The notes beneath the pieces were generated by a model. That model had not been told where the DNA came from. It made no database searches and was given only the letters and a program-made list of their open reading frames with translations. Position numbers and translations under genes: made by a program. DNA of 64,000 nucleotides from Lepisosteus oculatus. Its lineage: Eukaryota; Chordata; Actinopteri; Semionotiformes; Lepisosteidae. Location of the stretch: NCBI RefSeq assembly GCF_040954835.1, contig NC_090704.1, positions 38,754,979 to 38,818,978 on the forward strand. The letters run 5' to 3'. Position 1 is the stretch's first letter. Each line of letters opens with the position of its first letter. Positions 36,567-47,237 of this stretch are shown here, in pieces.

Positions 36567-38003
36567 TCAGTAATGCCGGATGTTAAAAAACCCAACACTG
36601 GTTGGGGACTCCTTGACTGTCACAGTGACCAAGTTAGCTGTGACATCAGTGACGAAGACATGCTCAATCAGGCTGCGTGTGGGCTTCCAGTCCTGGCTGG
36701 TCTGCACAGCAATGGACATGTTCTGCCTGTTACTGGAGAAGTGGGAATCCTGGTCTGAGTCGGAACTGGTCTCATCCTCCCCAGTGCTCATCTCGCTCAG
36801 GACCTTTGTAGGTTTGCTGCTGTCCTTCGAAGATGTCCTCTCTTGCCTTGGCTTGTTGCTTCCACCATCTGCTGACTGGTTATTCTGAGAAAAGCTCTTT
36901 TCCACTTTCCCAGTCCTTTTGTTCTGCTTTTCACCTTCAACTGGACCCTTGTTACTGTTTTCTTCAAGCTTTCCAGCATCTCCTCCAGGTTGGCTGTTTC
37001 TTGGTACAGGATGCTGGTTCCCTGTAGTTGGGACATTTTGTCCTGAGCTGTTCGTATGCCTAGCGGTACTACCCATAGTTTTTCTGATTGGACTTCCTGT
37101 GTTCTTCAGGCTTGATCCCTGAGTGGTGCCATTCCCTGAGGGGGTGCTACTCTGTGCCGTCTTGTTCACACTCTGTAGGTTTAGTGCCTGCAGGCTTAGT
37201 GCCTGGTTGGTGCTGCCTTTCGAAGGGGAGGGTACAGCAGCTGGCTTGCTGCTCGAGAGCCGTGCCACGGGATTCTGCCCAGGCCCCTCTTGCTTCTTCT
37301 GCCCATTTGGAGATCCGAGAGGCGTCTGGGGGGCACCCTGATTGCTGCTGGATAGTTTTGAATTGTGTAAATTAAGTGCTGCAACTCCAGAGGACTTGGA
37401 GGCAGCACTTTTCGAGTCTAACCCTGCGCTACTACCTACGTCAGAAACAGACAGTTTGAAGTCTGAAGCATTCTTGTTTGTAGCCAGTCTGCCAAGGGAA
37501 GGGCTGGCTGTGGCCACAGGCCGGTTGGCTCCAGTTGTATTCAAAGAGCTTTTCACAGAGCTGCCTTGTGTGAAAGAGCCCCCGCCTTGAGAACTGCCAG
37601 AGATAAAGTCCCTTGTACCTCTGCTCAATCCTGTGTAAGTGAAGCTAGCTGGCTGAAGTGGCTTCTTGATGCCAACTTTTGGCTCGACAGGAGAGTCTTT
37701 AGCGGCTGTCTTTAAAGCCTTGCGGGGACTCTTGCTCTGTCTAAGTGCCTTCAGCTCTGGGGGGAGGGCTTTCCTTCCTCTTTTCTTCTTCACTGGCTCT
37801 GGCTTTGCAACAAGTATCTGAGCTTTCTTCTGTGGCACTGGGTGGAGTTCACGGCTCCGCGGACCCGGCTTTGTCTCGGGGTCATTGTCTTCATCGGAGG
37901 AGGACGTCGAAGAGGACGAAGAGGAAGAGGACGAAGACGAACTTGATGAAGATGATGATGAGGAAGAGCTGCTTGATTTTGCTACTACAGGAGCCGATGT
38001 TTC
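36567..38003 (-). CDS. cbx2: CBX2 coding exon 5 (serine tract, basic patch, Pc box, stop)
   Basis: A 1437-nt terminal exon encodes 478 residues and TGA. It follows a GGTTTAG acceptor. The first part has 23 consecutive serines, a threonine, three more serines and then DEDND. Next come [16 protein letters not shown] and KKRGRK, nearly the same as human CBX2. A Ser/Asn/Gly/Gln-rich disordered middle follows, then [37 protein letters not shown] and the Pc box that contacts RING1. The reading frame is open from the acceptor; no frameshift is seen. Confidence 0.95.
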   Translation of the reverse strand, partial: ETSAPVVAKSSSSSSSSSSSSSSSSSSSSSSSTSSSDEDNDPETKPGPRSRELHPVPQKKAQILVAKPEPVKKKRGRKALPPELKALRQSKSPRKALKTAAKDSPVEPKVGIKKPLQPASFTYTGLSRGTRDFISGSSQGGGSFTQGSSVKSSLNTTGANRPVATASPSLGRLATNKNASDFKLSVSDVGSSAGLDSKSAASKSSGVAALNLHNSKLSSSNQGAPQTPLGSPNGQKKQEGPGQNPVARLSSSKPAAVPSPSKGSTNQALSLQALNLQSVNKTAQSSTPSGNGTTQGSSLKNTGSPIRKTMGSTARHTNSSGQNVPTTGNQHPVPRNSQPGGDAGKLEENSNKGPVEGEKQNKRTGKVEKSFSQNNQSADGGSNKPRQERTSSKDSSKPTKVLSEMSTGEDETSSDSDQDSHFSSNRQNMSIAVQTSQDWKPTRSLIEHVFVTDVTANLVTVTVKESPTSVGFFNIRHY

Positions 38004-41000
38004 CTAAACCATACAAGACAGGCGAGGGGACACTCATTAGAAATCCTGGTAGGACACTCCATCTGATTAGAATGGACTCAGGAATTTGAACTTGTTTGAA
38101 CATCTTTATTATTTCGTAATGGCCTAATACAGATATTACTTGTAAACTTAATCTTACCCCTAAACCTCAGTTTCACTAATTTGCCTTTGAGGAATTGAGC
38201 AAATGAGCCAAGTTACTTTATCATTTTAAGTTCTCCATTTTAAGTCCTCCGCAGGATGTCTGTGGTTACATCCTATTCAAATCCACTAGATATTTAGGTT
38301 GTCGAGACTGTCCCTAATGTCAGAAATAAATTATACTCACCATGTTTTTCCGTGGCCTTCCCCTGGGCCTTTTTCCTCTTTTGCGGAATAAAATTTCCTT
38401 TTCCTGTTCCCTGGTGATGAAGAAAAGACATTCACTATAAACAGGTACTCTTTTTAAAAGGAGCAACAGCTGTCAGTTTAGACTGAGATCAAGAAGTACT
38501 GACAAAAGGTACTGGTTATGTTTGGCACAGGGGATAAATTATTGACATTAACAGTTTTTTTTCTATTTAATCAAAATTCAAGCCTCAAAGCAGAACTAAC
38601 TTTCTATTATGTAAACAAAAAAATTTAAACCCACACAGGGAATAGCAAATGCAACCCTCAGGAAACTAATTCTTTAAATACCCACGCTGCTTTTGTGTGT
38701 ATGATTAGGTTTCCTGTGTGCAATGGAGAAAAAAAATTAGAGTAGGAAAAATATACCCCTCCATGTTTCATATTGTGGGTAGTTCAGCCACTACTTTCAT
38801 AGTTTTCTAAAAGCCCTTTTCCTGTATCACCGCCTTCACCTTTTCCACTTGAAATCACATCTAGTCTTGCACAGTTTGTTTTACAACTGTGCAACTTTAG
38901 TTTTTTCACAAAGAAACAGGTAACTTGTGGAGATCTATGTGTTTAAGCCATATTACATAGGCCCTAACATAACGTGACCAGCGATAATCAGCATTGAGTG
39001 ACCAATTCTGTGTATCAGAATTAAGACTCTGTGTCATAATGTTGTGAAATATCTCGCAGTTAAATTAAAAACTACCTGCAGTGCTCTTCAGAGTAACTGG
39101 TAAATAACCATAAACAGAGAACCAGATTATACAATCATAAATCGTTGCCAATTGTAATCTGTTTTATGTTTTTTTTCTCTTCCTGTTCACTAACATTGTC
39201 CATGTTACATGTAAAACAAGATATTTACTTACACCTACAGTATCTAAACAAAGCTTTTACATAGCAAAGTCAATTCCACTATTTAATTTCAGGCATTGTT
39301 TTGAAACATGTCATCATTTGTTCTACAGCAGATGCAGTGGAAGAAAAAAAGTTTCATAACCTAAACATTACACGTTAAAGTAACTCCAAGTATGAGGACG
39401 CAGCAGCATATTTGTACAATGGTACAGAACACAATGTTGCATTTAAACAATCCTTGAAGGGTGGTGAAAATAACAATTACTCAAAATCTTGTGTTGCATT
39501 GCATACGCTGCCAATTCATACCATTGCCAGGTCAGTCCCATGGCACTCCCTGTAAATCATATAGTGAAAGTCAAAGCAGTCTGAACTTTCTGCCAGGGAG
39601 AAATTGTTCTCGGTATTTAAATTGTGGAGAAATCTGGACCTGGTATTTAAACTACCTGGTTATTCGCAGAAGAGAAAAAAATATCCAAAATGATATATTA
39701 AACCATTAACGATGAATTGGATGCTACTCCATCTTTATTGTCTTTCACTACAGGGCACAGCTTTCCTGTACATTTGTTTATACAAAAGATGTTTAATAGC
39801 TCTATGGCACAGACCCCTTGCTTTGAAGCTCCAGCAGTTACTCACCTCTTATGAAATGCAGCCAGCAGTCTTGGATCAAGGATGTTCTCCTCAGGCTCCC
39901 AGCTATTGTGTCTGAAATAAATTAAAAAAAAAAACTTCCAGTCATGAAATCCAGTGACACTATAATAATAATATATGTCTGATAAAGAAGGGCTCCAAAA
40001 AATTGTAATTTAATGTATTTGTGTGTGTGTGGAGGGAGGGTCTTGAGTCATTTGGTTGTAACTTAAAATTGTAAATGTCATGTCCTTTGCCAAACCGCTT
40101 CATACCATACGCGAGAAGCTGGAGCCTACCCAGTAAGCAACGAGCGCAAGGCAGGGAAGGGGCGCCAGTCGATCGCAGGGCAAGTGCAAGCCAATCATAC
40201 ATGAGGACAATTTGGAGGCCACGGTAAAGGCCGAGGGGGGGGGGGGATTTGGGCCGGACACCCGGATAACTCCCTACTCTTATCAAGAAATGCCCGGGGG
40301 TCTTTAATGACCACTAAGAGTCAGGACCTCGGTTTAACGTCTCATCCGAAAGACGGAAATTGTAAATGTCAGCACTGTAAATTAAATATTTGAATACTCT
40401 GACTGCCAAAGAATTGGAATTCTTTGATACATTCCTGACTGAGCTTTGTTAGTTGCCCAGTTTTAGTAACAAGTTTACCTCTTAACTCTGATTTGTGCAA
40501 TGTCTTTAGCGCTATTTTTACAGTGTAATCCCAGATTAATGAGTGTCTATGCATTACAATTCTTACTTTGAAACTTTAAAATGAAATTCTAACGTCATTG
40601 CCAACAAGATTTTTTTAGTATTCAAAGAGCTATAAAAGGCTAGATTTACAACATCACATCAAAGGGAAACTCTGAACCAAGAGAAGGTGGTGAGTTTTAA
40701 GTCTATAAAACCCACACACTTTCATTTTGACTTGGCTTCACTGCAGTTAATATAAACGAATAGTCTTCACTGCACTTGCTATGCAAATGAGCAAAGGAAA
40801 ACTATAGCTGTAATGTAATTACAGAACTGTGATACAGAGCAAGAAATTTCTGTATGAACAGTCTACCAACCATTATACATAAAAAATAATGATCATCTTA
40901 AACTGAGACTTTAAAAATCATTTTTTTATTAAGAATATTGTTTTTAATGTATTACCAATGAGTAAGTATTACCAATGAAATACTACTTTACGGTCACTTT

Positions 41001-42850
41001 ATATTTTACCTAAATTAAGTTATTTTTTTAAACATAAAACAGATGTTATATAAAACATGTTACACATAATACAGATGTCTAGACATTTTACGTCTAGATT
41101 ACATATGTTAGTTAATTAGAATGTATTTTGGTTTTAAGTGTTCTGTTAGGATGAACTTTTTATTATATTTGAATAATAAAGTGTAAATATAAAGAGAAAG
41201 GGCAGGTGTATATTCACTGCTTAAACTTCATGATGTTACTCGCTTCTCATAACTCTCATTATTTATTTGAACATAAATCTAAACTAATATTAAAGTGTTT
41301 ACATGAGAAAGCAAGAACGAAGTAACACAACAGGGATTCAACAGGAACAAACAGACCCACTGGATTGAACGTCAGATTAAAACTTTAAACAAGAGGGAAG
41401 CAGAGCTTCAAAGTGACTAGCATTTCACAAACGCACAAAAAAACTCCCATTCACATTAAAGTTAAATTGTTGGTTAATCCTTACGAAATTTGATACTTTA
41501 TATCAAAGGTGGCATGCAACCGAATTAAAATCTGAACAAAAGATGTCATGGAAAAACACATCAGATGAACATTAAAACTGATCAGATCACATTGATCACT
41601 CTCAGATCCAGTAACACGGTATTACTGCAGAGGAAACGGAACACGTAAGAAAGAGGAAGGCTACACCTCGAAGTGAATAGAGGGGCAAGGTCCCATCGAT
41701 GGAGGATTAGCAGCAACAATGTGAGAGAATAGATGAGGGGGACAGGGCAGTGAAATGGGAACATGCACAAGTAAAGAAAGCCCAGAGAGATTTGGTAGGG
41801 CAGCTGCGTCTGCAATATTGGACAGTGTTCCTTAAGTACAACATTTTTAATTTGCTTTCTCTAGAATATCAACTCGTTCCCCCGCCCCCCCCCCCCCCAA
41901 AGAGTGTATATATTTTTCTCCCATTATAACATTGTTAATAAGGTGCACGACATTTAAATCGAGAGGGTAAAAATATACAAATCCGATTAACAAACATTTA
42001 AATCGGAATTGTTCATGCTGGGGCATGTGCAAGAGCTCAGGCATAGGTATTGTATATACGTATTGCCATCAATAACGGTTTTTATTCAAATCAACTCTGC
42101 GTTTTCCCTCCAGAAATAAATTCAGTTTATCACACGAGACGTAATAAAAAATAGCGAATTTTAGATAAAGAAAAGCTAAATATACAGACAGCACTATTTT
42201 AACTTATACATTATTGACAAAACAACAACCAAGACAGTCCAGTTCGATCAATAAAATGCCTCAAAACGCATTTCAAAAAGACCTTAAAAGGTTAAACATA
42301 ATATAGGACAAATACGGCGCAATCGAAGTAGAATTGTTGATTTAACTGGAGGTACTTATTTGGTTAGAAAAAGCTCAAATGCAGACCAGTTGTGTTCGTG
42401 TTTTGTTGAATGAGCGGTTACTTTTTTACGGTTCTAGCTTAAACTTGTGCTCACAGCTTTAATGAAAATCTAACTACAGAAACACATCGTGAGATCTTTT
42501 TTTGTCTTGCAATGTTTTTCTACTGCTCATCTAGACAAAGTCTTTTACAACGAGAAGCAACTTAGAGCTCTGGAGGAGCAACAAGCGACACGTTGTTGTT
42601 GTTTTCATTGTTCGAGCCTCTAGCAGCGAGCACTTACTTAGATGACCACCCCCTCCACTTCACCAGATACTCCAACTTTCCCTGCAAAAATAAAGAGTGA
42701 AAATGTCAGCGGATCACCGCAATCCTTCTTCGAGCCAATATTTTCGAATCTGAAGTATCGTCTTCGCCGAATTCTAACCTTTCTGAGCCTTTTGTTAAGG
42801 ATGCATTCAGCATCAAAAACCTGTTCTCCCACGGCGCTCAACTCCTCCAT
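36567..42850 (-). CDS. cbx2: CBX2, Polycomb chromobox protein 2 (whole gene, five coding exons)
   Basis: CBX2 is a chromatin-reader subunit of canonical PRC1 that binds H3K27me3 and compacts nucleosomes in the nucleus. Coding exons are 42779-42850, 42638-42681, 39846-39911, 38341-38410 and 36567-38003. They sum to 1689 nt (562 residues plus TGA), every junction keeps frame, and all introns are GT-AG. In order the protein has an N-terminal chromodomain (about residues 8-61, aromatic cage F12, W33, W36), an AT-hook (KRPRGRPRK, about 74-82), a long serine tract, a second basic KKRGRK patch, a low-complexity middle, and the C-terminal Pc/CBX box ([12 protein letters not shown] to the end, GFFNIRHY). 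The human protein is about 530 residues. AT-hook, serine tract and C-terminus identify CBX2 rather than CBX4, 6, 7 or 8. The upstream neighbour ENPP7 on the same strand matches the human order. The ATG sits in a strong GCCATGG context. Confidence 0.96.
38004..38340 (-). other. CBX2 intron 4
   Basis: A 337-bp GT-AG intron; nothing further seen. Confidence 0.9.
38341..38410 (-). CDS. cbx2: CBX2 coding exon 4 (AT-hook)
   Basis: A 70-nt exon encodes [20 protein letters not shown] followed by RKNM. The KRPRGRPRK core is an AT-hook, which separates CBX2 from the other Polycomb CBX proteins. The acceptor is CACCAG; the donor is GTGAGT after a complete ATG codon. Confidence 0.94.
38411..39845 (-). 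other. CBX2 intron 3
   Basis: A 1435-bp AT-rich intron without a recognised repeat. Confidence 0.9.
39846..39911 (-). CDS. cbx2: CBX2 coding exon 3 (end of chromodomain)
   Basis: A 66-nt exon encodes [20 protein letters not shown], the chromodomain C-terminal helix. The acceptor is TTATTTCAG and the donor GTGAG. Split codons at both ends (AA|A and AG|G) join exons 2 and 4 in frame. Confidence 0.95.
40080..40190 (-). mobile_element. V-SINE-like 3' fragment in CBX2 intron 2
   Basis: On the minus strand it reads GCGATCGACTGGCGCCCCTT, CCTTGCGCTCGTTGCTTACT, GGGTAGGCTCCAGCTTCTCG, the 3' half of the V-SINE family. It joins directly to a different repeat at its right edge. Confidence 0.6.
40190..40365 (+). 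repeat. interspersed repeat 3' part in CBX2 intron 2
   Basis: It has GGAGGCCACGGTAAAGGCC, a 12-G run at 40235-40246, CTCTTATCAAGAAATGCCC, TTTAATGACCACTAAGAGTC and CTCATCCGAAAGACGG. This is the 3' half of the repeat whose 5' half stands at 10791. Confidence 0.55.
41885..41898. repeat. 14-C homopolymer in CBX2 intron 2
   Basis: Fourteen C in a row after CCCG. The length is unreliable in most sequencing. Confidence 0.9.
42638..42681 (-). CDS. cbx2: CBX2 coding exon 2 (chromodomain core)
   Basis: A 44-nt exon encodes [15 protein letters not shown], the chromodomain strands carrying the two cage tryptophans. It follows a TTTTTGCAG acceptor and ends in AA before a GTAAGTG donor; the split lysine codon is completed by exon 3. 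It is too short to be found by ORF length. Confidence 0.95.
42779..42850 (-). CDS. cbx2: CBX2 coding exon 1 (start codon, first part of chromodomain)
   Basis: This exon encodes 24 residues beginning [18 protein letters not shown], close to the human CBX2 N-terminus, and includes cage residue F12. It ends on a complete AAG codon before a GTTAGA donor, and the 97-bp intron 1 follows. The start codon context is GCCATGG. Confidence 0.95.
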
Positions 42851-43100
42851 GGCTACTGCAGTACTATACCTCTTTCATTAAACGAGAAGAAAAAAAGAGG
42901 GCGGAAAGAAAACAAGCATGAAGATTGTCCCTTTGCCCGCACCGTACCGTTTTCCTTGTAGAAAACGTTTTGAGTTAGACGTCACTTTTTGTTTGTTTTT
43001 CTTGTAGTTTTTTCTGTACCTGAAATCTTTAATTCGGCCAATCGAATTTGAGAGATTTTGATTTTTGGAGAGGACGGGTTATCTTTTTGGCCTTTGCCTT
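42851..43100 (-). promoter_or_regulatory. cbx2: CBX2 5' UTR and promoter region, locally CpG-rich
   Basis: From about 42,540 to 42,990 CpG dinucleotides are frequent (GCGGAAAG, GCCCGCACCGTACCG, CGTTTTGAG), whereas most of the window is CpG-poor. This suggests an unmethylated CpG-island promoter over CBX2 exon 1. A CCAAT box lies at 43038-43042 and a CRE-like GACGTCAC at about 42,979-42,986. The transcription start is not determined. Confidence 0.55.
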
Positions 43101-43757
43101 TACGCACTTGTATAGACATGCATGTTGTTTTAGGTCAGCCTCATAATTAAATTGGGTTCAAAGTGTAGGGCTGTTTGCAGTTTGAAATCCTTTTAATTGC
43201 AACCAAGAGCAGAACCACAAAGAATATGCCTATCTTGGGTTATTCGCTGCTGCCGATAATTATACGGCTTTACTTAAAACGGAATTAAAAGAACGTAGCA
43301 ACACAGCGTTTTAAACTCATTTTTAATGTAATATACAGATTATGGGACTTTACATTTATTTTAAAAACGTGTGTAAAACAAATTACTTGGTTGAACTTTT
43401 AGCATGTTTAGTGACTTGTAACAAAACTATTCGAAAAAAAAATGCACGAGGTTTTATTGTAATTATTATTTATAAGCCTACTACTGGAACTACTAAGAAC
43501 AGTTTTGCATGTGTTTTGTAACTTACAATTAACAACTTATTTTAAGATCGATTGGTAAACAATAAAAACTTTTCCTGCGTTCAAAAGTTAAGCTAAAACA
43601 AATGTTGACCGATAGTTCCTATAATAATTGTTAAAATACCTTGAGCCTTGATTGATTTTAGTGCCACTCACTGGGTGAAAATGGGATCACTTGTTCTTTA
43701 TGTTAAGACAATAAGAAAGGATAACAAACGAGAAGTAATCCCGCTAGGTTGATAGTA

Positions 43758-43872
43758 AGTAGCTAGTTGACCCGACGATCTCATCAAGCCAACCAGGATA
43801 TCGGCTTTAACAACATGGCTGGGTAGCTCGTCCCATACTCCACACGATTTCCACTTGTGTGCTCTGCTTTGT
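43758..43872 (-). mobile_element. CR1-type LINE fragment (3' end of ORF2)
   Basis: On the plus strand it reads GGATATCGGCTTTAACAACA then TGGCTGGGTAGCTCGTCCCA and TACTCC, the reverse complement of the well-known CR1 3' coding end. It lies about 0.9 kb upstream of CBX2. Confidence 0.65.
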
Positions 43873-46800
43873 GTTTCCCTGTGCGTGATGTTTATCGGAG
43901 ATGCAAAGTAACTTTCTTCTTTCCTGCATTCAGCAAAATTGTAGTGTTATATAACGTTAAAATAGAAAGCAATATCTTTTTATTGTATGTGAAATGCTGT
44001 TTCTGTTAAGTTGATACTGTATATTATCAAGTAAATGGGAGTTTTGAATAGAACCAATTTTATAGCGGGTAGATAAAAGACCATCTAAAATATTCACGTA
44101 AAAACTAAATAGGTATGTAATATTACACATGTACATGACACCTACAGTATAATGCATTTATAATATATAGTGAAATGAGCACACAAAATCAATCGTGTTA
44201 TTCAGCCGCATACTTCACAAATACAGTTCTTCTATAGATCCTGTAGTTACTGTATCTGTTATGTCCTGTTTACTGTGATCTAAAGTATCCATTAACATGT
44301 TAGAAATTTTCAATGGCTCACAAGACCATTTAATGTGAAATTTGTCATTCCTTCTCATGTTTAATGACACTTTTTCACAACTGTGCGGATACTTTTATCA
44401 TCACTTATTGCATTTATTAATTCCTTTCCACTAGAAACTACTTAATGAACTTTTCTCATGACAAGCTGTAGTGCTCCTTTACAGATTATTACTCCTTCAT
44501 GGGTTTTGGCACCATGGTAATGAAGACTAATTCACACACTTTATAGCAAAATTAAAATATTTTATTTATTTTACTGCTGTTGGAATATTATGTGAAAAAT
44601 AGCAGTTTAATGTCATTTGCCTTGCCACTTTTTAGAATATTCCTGAGATTCGTTTTAAAATTAATTTAATATTGTCCCTTTATGAAAGGTAAACCTATTT
44701 AAAAGCTTTCAGTTTTTTACAGTTTTGTATGAAGAAAATAGAAAAAAGAGATACTTTCTTTAAATCTGTAGTAAACATTTCTTCTGTTTGCAAAATCCTG
44801 AGAATTTGTTTTTGAAATGGCAGTCAAGATTAGTACAAATTCAAGAGAATTATGTCTGTGATTCAGCAAATTAAGTAAATTCAGGTTTGTGGCGCCTTTC
44901 ATTGTGTATGAAAGTCGATGGAGTTTTTAAAACGTGTTTCTTCATTTATTGTTTTGTTCATTTTTGATGAGTGATCCGTTGTCTTTGTAAAAGGGTTTTC
45001 TGTTCATTAAAATTCCTGTTCATGATACTCAATGAATCTGAAGTTAAGCCAGCTTTGCAAGAAAAAAACATTAAATAATTAAATAAAAATAAAGTGACCC
45101 ACATCCAAATATCCGTCACAACACTTCTTTGTACTGTTTAAGAATAATATGCTTGTTTTGTGATGCTTTCCATGGCCTGCAATTTCGTTATCAAAAGCCA
45201 ACATGAATATTACCTCTCAATGTTTTTAGAAAGGCCTCCAGTTTGCAAGGTAATGCTATTGTTAGGCATTGTAGGCATTGTATGGATTTTTTTTTTGCTG
45301 AATAAGTTAAAGCTATTATTCAATAGGACTGAATCACACTTCATTGGCTTGATAAGATGTGATCCCTTATCTACATAAGGTTTTCTATATGATGATGCAA
45401 AATGTCAACTGTGTCCAAGGCATAAATTACTTATGTTCTTAAATAACACAAAGCTTCTTAGATGAAGAAGATAACAAGAGCATATACAGTAAAACCTGGC
45501 ATAGCTAACTTATGAACTCATAAAGTACATAGGAGGCAACATTTGTTCTTGGTGTCCTGTTGTGAAATGGAGGTCTCACTGAAGTTTGCTAGCATGTTCA
45601 TCAGTAGTGTTCACAAGGTCAGATGTGGTACTCTTCATATTCTAAACAGCACTATCAAAATCTTGATTGTTTTGTCTTGGGGCATTTTTCATCTAGACCA
45701 TTCTTCTTGGATCTGTAAAAAAAAAACAGGATTCAAAGAATGTGGTACAGTATACAGCTGCACTGACTTCAGTGTCCATTGTCTTTGTCCGTAAACACAT
45801 TGTCCCCACAGTTTTACTTACAGTACGTGTGAAGCAATTCAATTATTTCTTTGCGCCATATAATAGGCCATCTAACTTGCTTGTATTAATATAGTGTATT
45901 TCTCGGGAAACCTGGCAAATTCTAATGTGATAGGTTTTGTCATTGAATATTTTGAATGCTCTTGAAAAAGACCTGTACGTGTACTGAAAGTGCACATGTG
46001 ATGCTTTGCTGATTGTGTTACTATGAATGAGTCATATTATCAAATACAAAGAAGAAGTCGCAACTTCTTATTATTGCATTTTCATGTTCGTAACACAGCC
46101 ATCTCAGGCCAATACTCCTCAGTTAAGAGAAATTTAATTGAATTTATGGGCACTGTGGCTCTAGGACATGTCCAAGTATGGGTTTAGAGGGTAGGTATTT
46201 GTTTTTTTAATTTTTCAGAGTTTGTTTGTTCCAGTAAAAAGACAAGGAGTGAATTAGGAAGGTAAAGGTAAAAGATTTAATTAATCTTGTAATAAGCTAG
46301 GAAATGCCCCCCCGCCACCACTAATGTTATCGTTCTCATACGGTGTATGGTGTCCAGAGACGTTTTCACAAAAGACAAAATGAAAGAAGTGCAAAAAATA
46401 TTTTTTTGCTGTCTGCGGTAGAAGTCCTGCAACAAATACTGGTCTTGCTTTGAAAACCTGCTATCTAGTGAGGCAAACCTGCACACAGACTATCCTTCTC
46501 TGCACCACAGTTGTGTGAAATTTGTTAGAACAAACTAGCTGCTCTCATAAGTGAACCTGCAGACTTTCTCACCGCATTAGTGGAACAAAGGTAGCCTGTG
46601 TTTGAAAGTATTTTTGACTACCACAGTATTCATCTTCTGCAAAACACCTAAACTCGCATTAAGCCACGGAAAGCTACTGGTCCCAAAGAGAAACTACATT
46701 TTCTTTATAAATCTTTGTCACAGCTGAAACTCATTTACAAGAACTGATTGGCTTTCTTGTGCGTATGCCAAGACACCTTTTAGTCTGTTTATCCCATTAT

Positions 46801-47028
46801 CTATGTGGGTTCCCATTAATGTACTTTTTGCATTGTTGAGACCTATGATAGTGATTTGATTTTTTAAATGATGGATTCTGGGTACCCCATCACTTCTCCT
46901 GTTCAGATGAGATTCTTATGTTTCTTCATCAAGCCAAGGTTTATGCTGCACCATGCTTTCTGTATTCACAATAAACTATATTCTGTCTGTTAGAACCAAC
47001 ACAAGTTTTGTTTTAATACACTAAATAG
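43873..47028. other. intergenic DNA between ENPP7 and CBX2
   Basis: About 4.2 kb separates the two coding regions. It may hold the ENPP7 3' UTR, and a last short ENPP7 exon if the donor at 47119 is used, but no coding piece was found. Confidence 0.5.
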
Positions 47029-47237
47029 TTAGGAAAAGAGCTGTGGTGTTTTTTTGTTTTCTGACAAGGCAAAGAGAGAACTTAGCAGAACAAAAGCTGC
47101 AGAAAGTTGCTGTTTGTACCTGTGTTGGCTCTTTCTCCGTTTGTGTACAGTGTGGACAGTGATGATGACAAACACCACCACCAGGAACCCTGCTGCTGCA
47201 GTCAAACCAATGAATACCTGGGTCAGGACACCAAAGC
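47029..47237 (-). CDS. enpp7: ENPP7 coding exon 5 (transmembrane anchor); 3' end uncertain
   Basis: The acceptor TGTCTTGAAG at 47238 fits the phase left by exon 4. The exon reads GFGVLTQVFIGLTAAAGFLV, continues as a hydrophobic stretch to about IITVHTVH, then KRRKSQHR: one membrane helix with a short basic cytoplasmic end. Translation can run on to a stop at 47029. Alternatively, a CACAG|GTACAA donor at 47120/47119 could splice to a further short exon that was not found. ENPP7 C-termini are poorly conserved, so the last 30 residues are doubtful. Confidence 0.7.

Larger units (their letters stand above)
39912..42637 (-). other. CBX2 intron 2
   Basis: A 2726-bp intron holding the V-SINE fragment at 40080, the repeat at 40190 and the C run at 41885. 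The rest has no recognised feature. Confidence 0.9.

Noticed and set aside
36540..37590. Several plus-strand frames over CBX2 exon 5
   Set aside because: Shadows of the CBX2 reading frame on the other strand.
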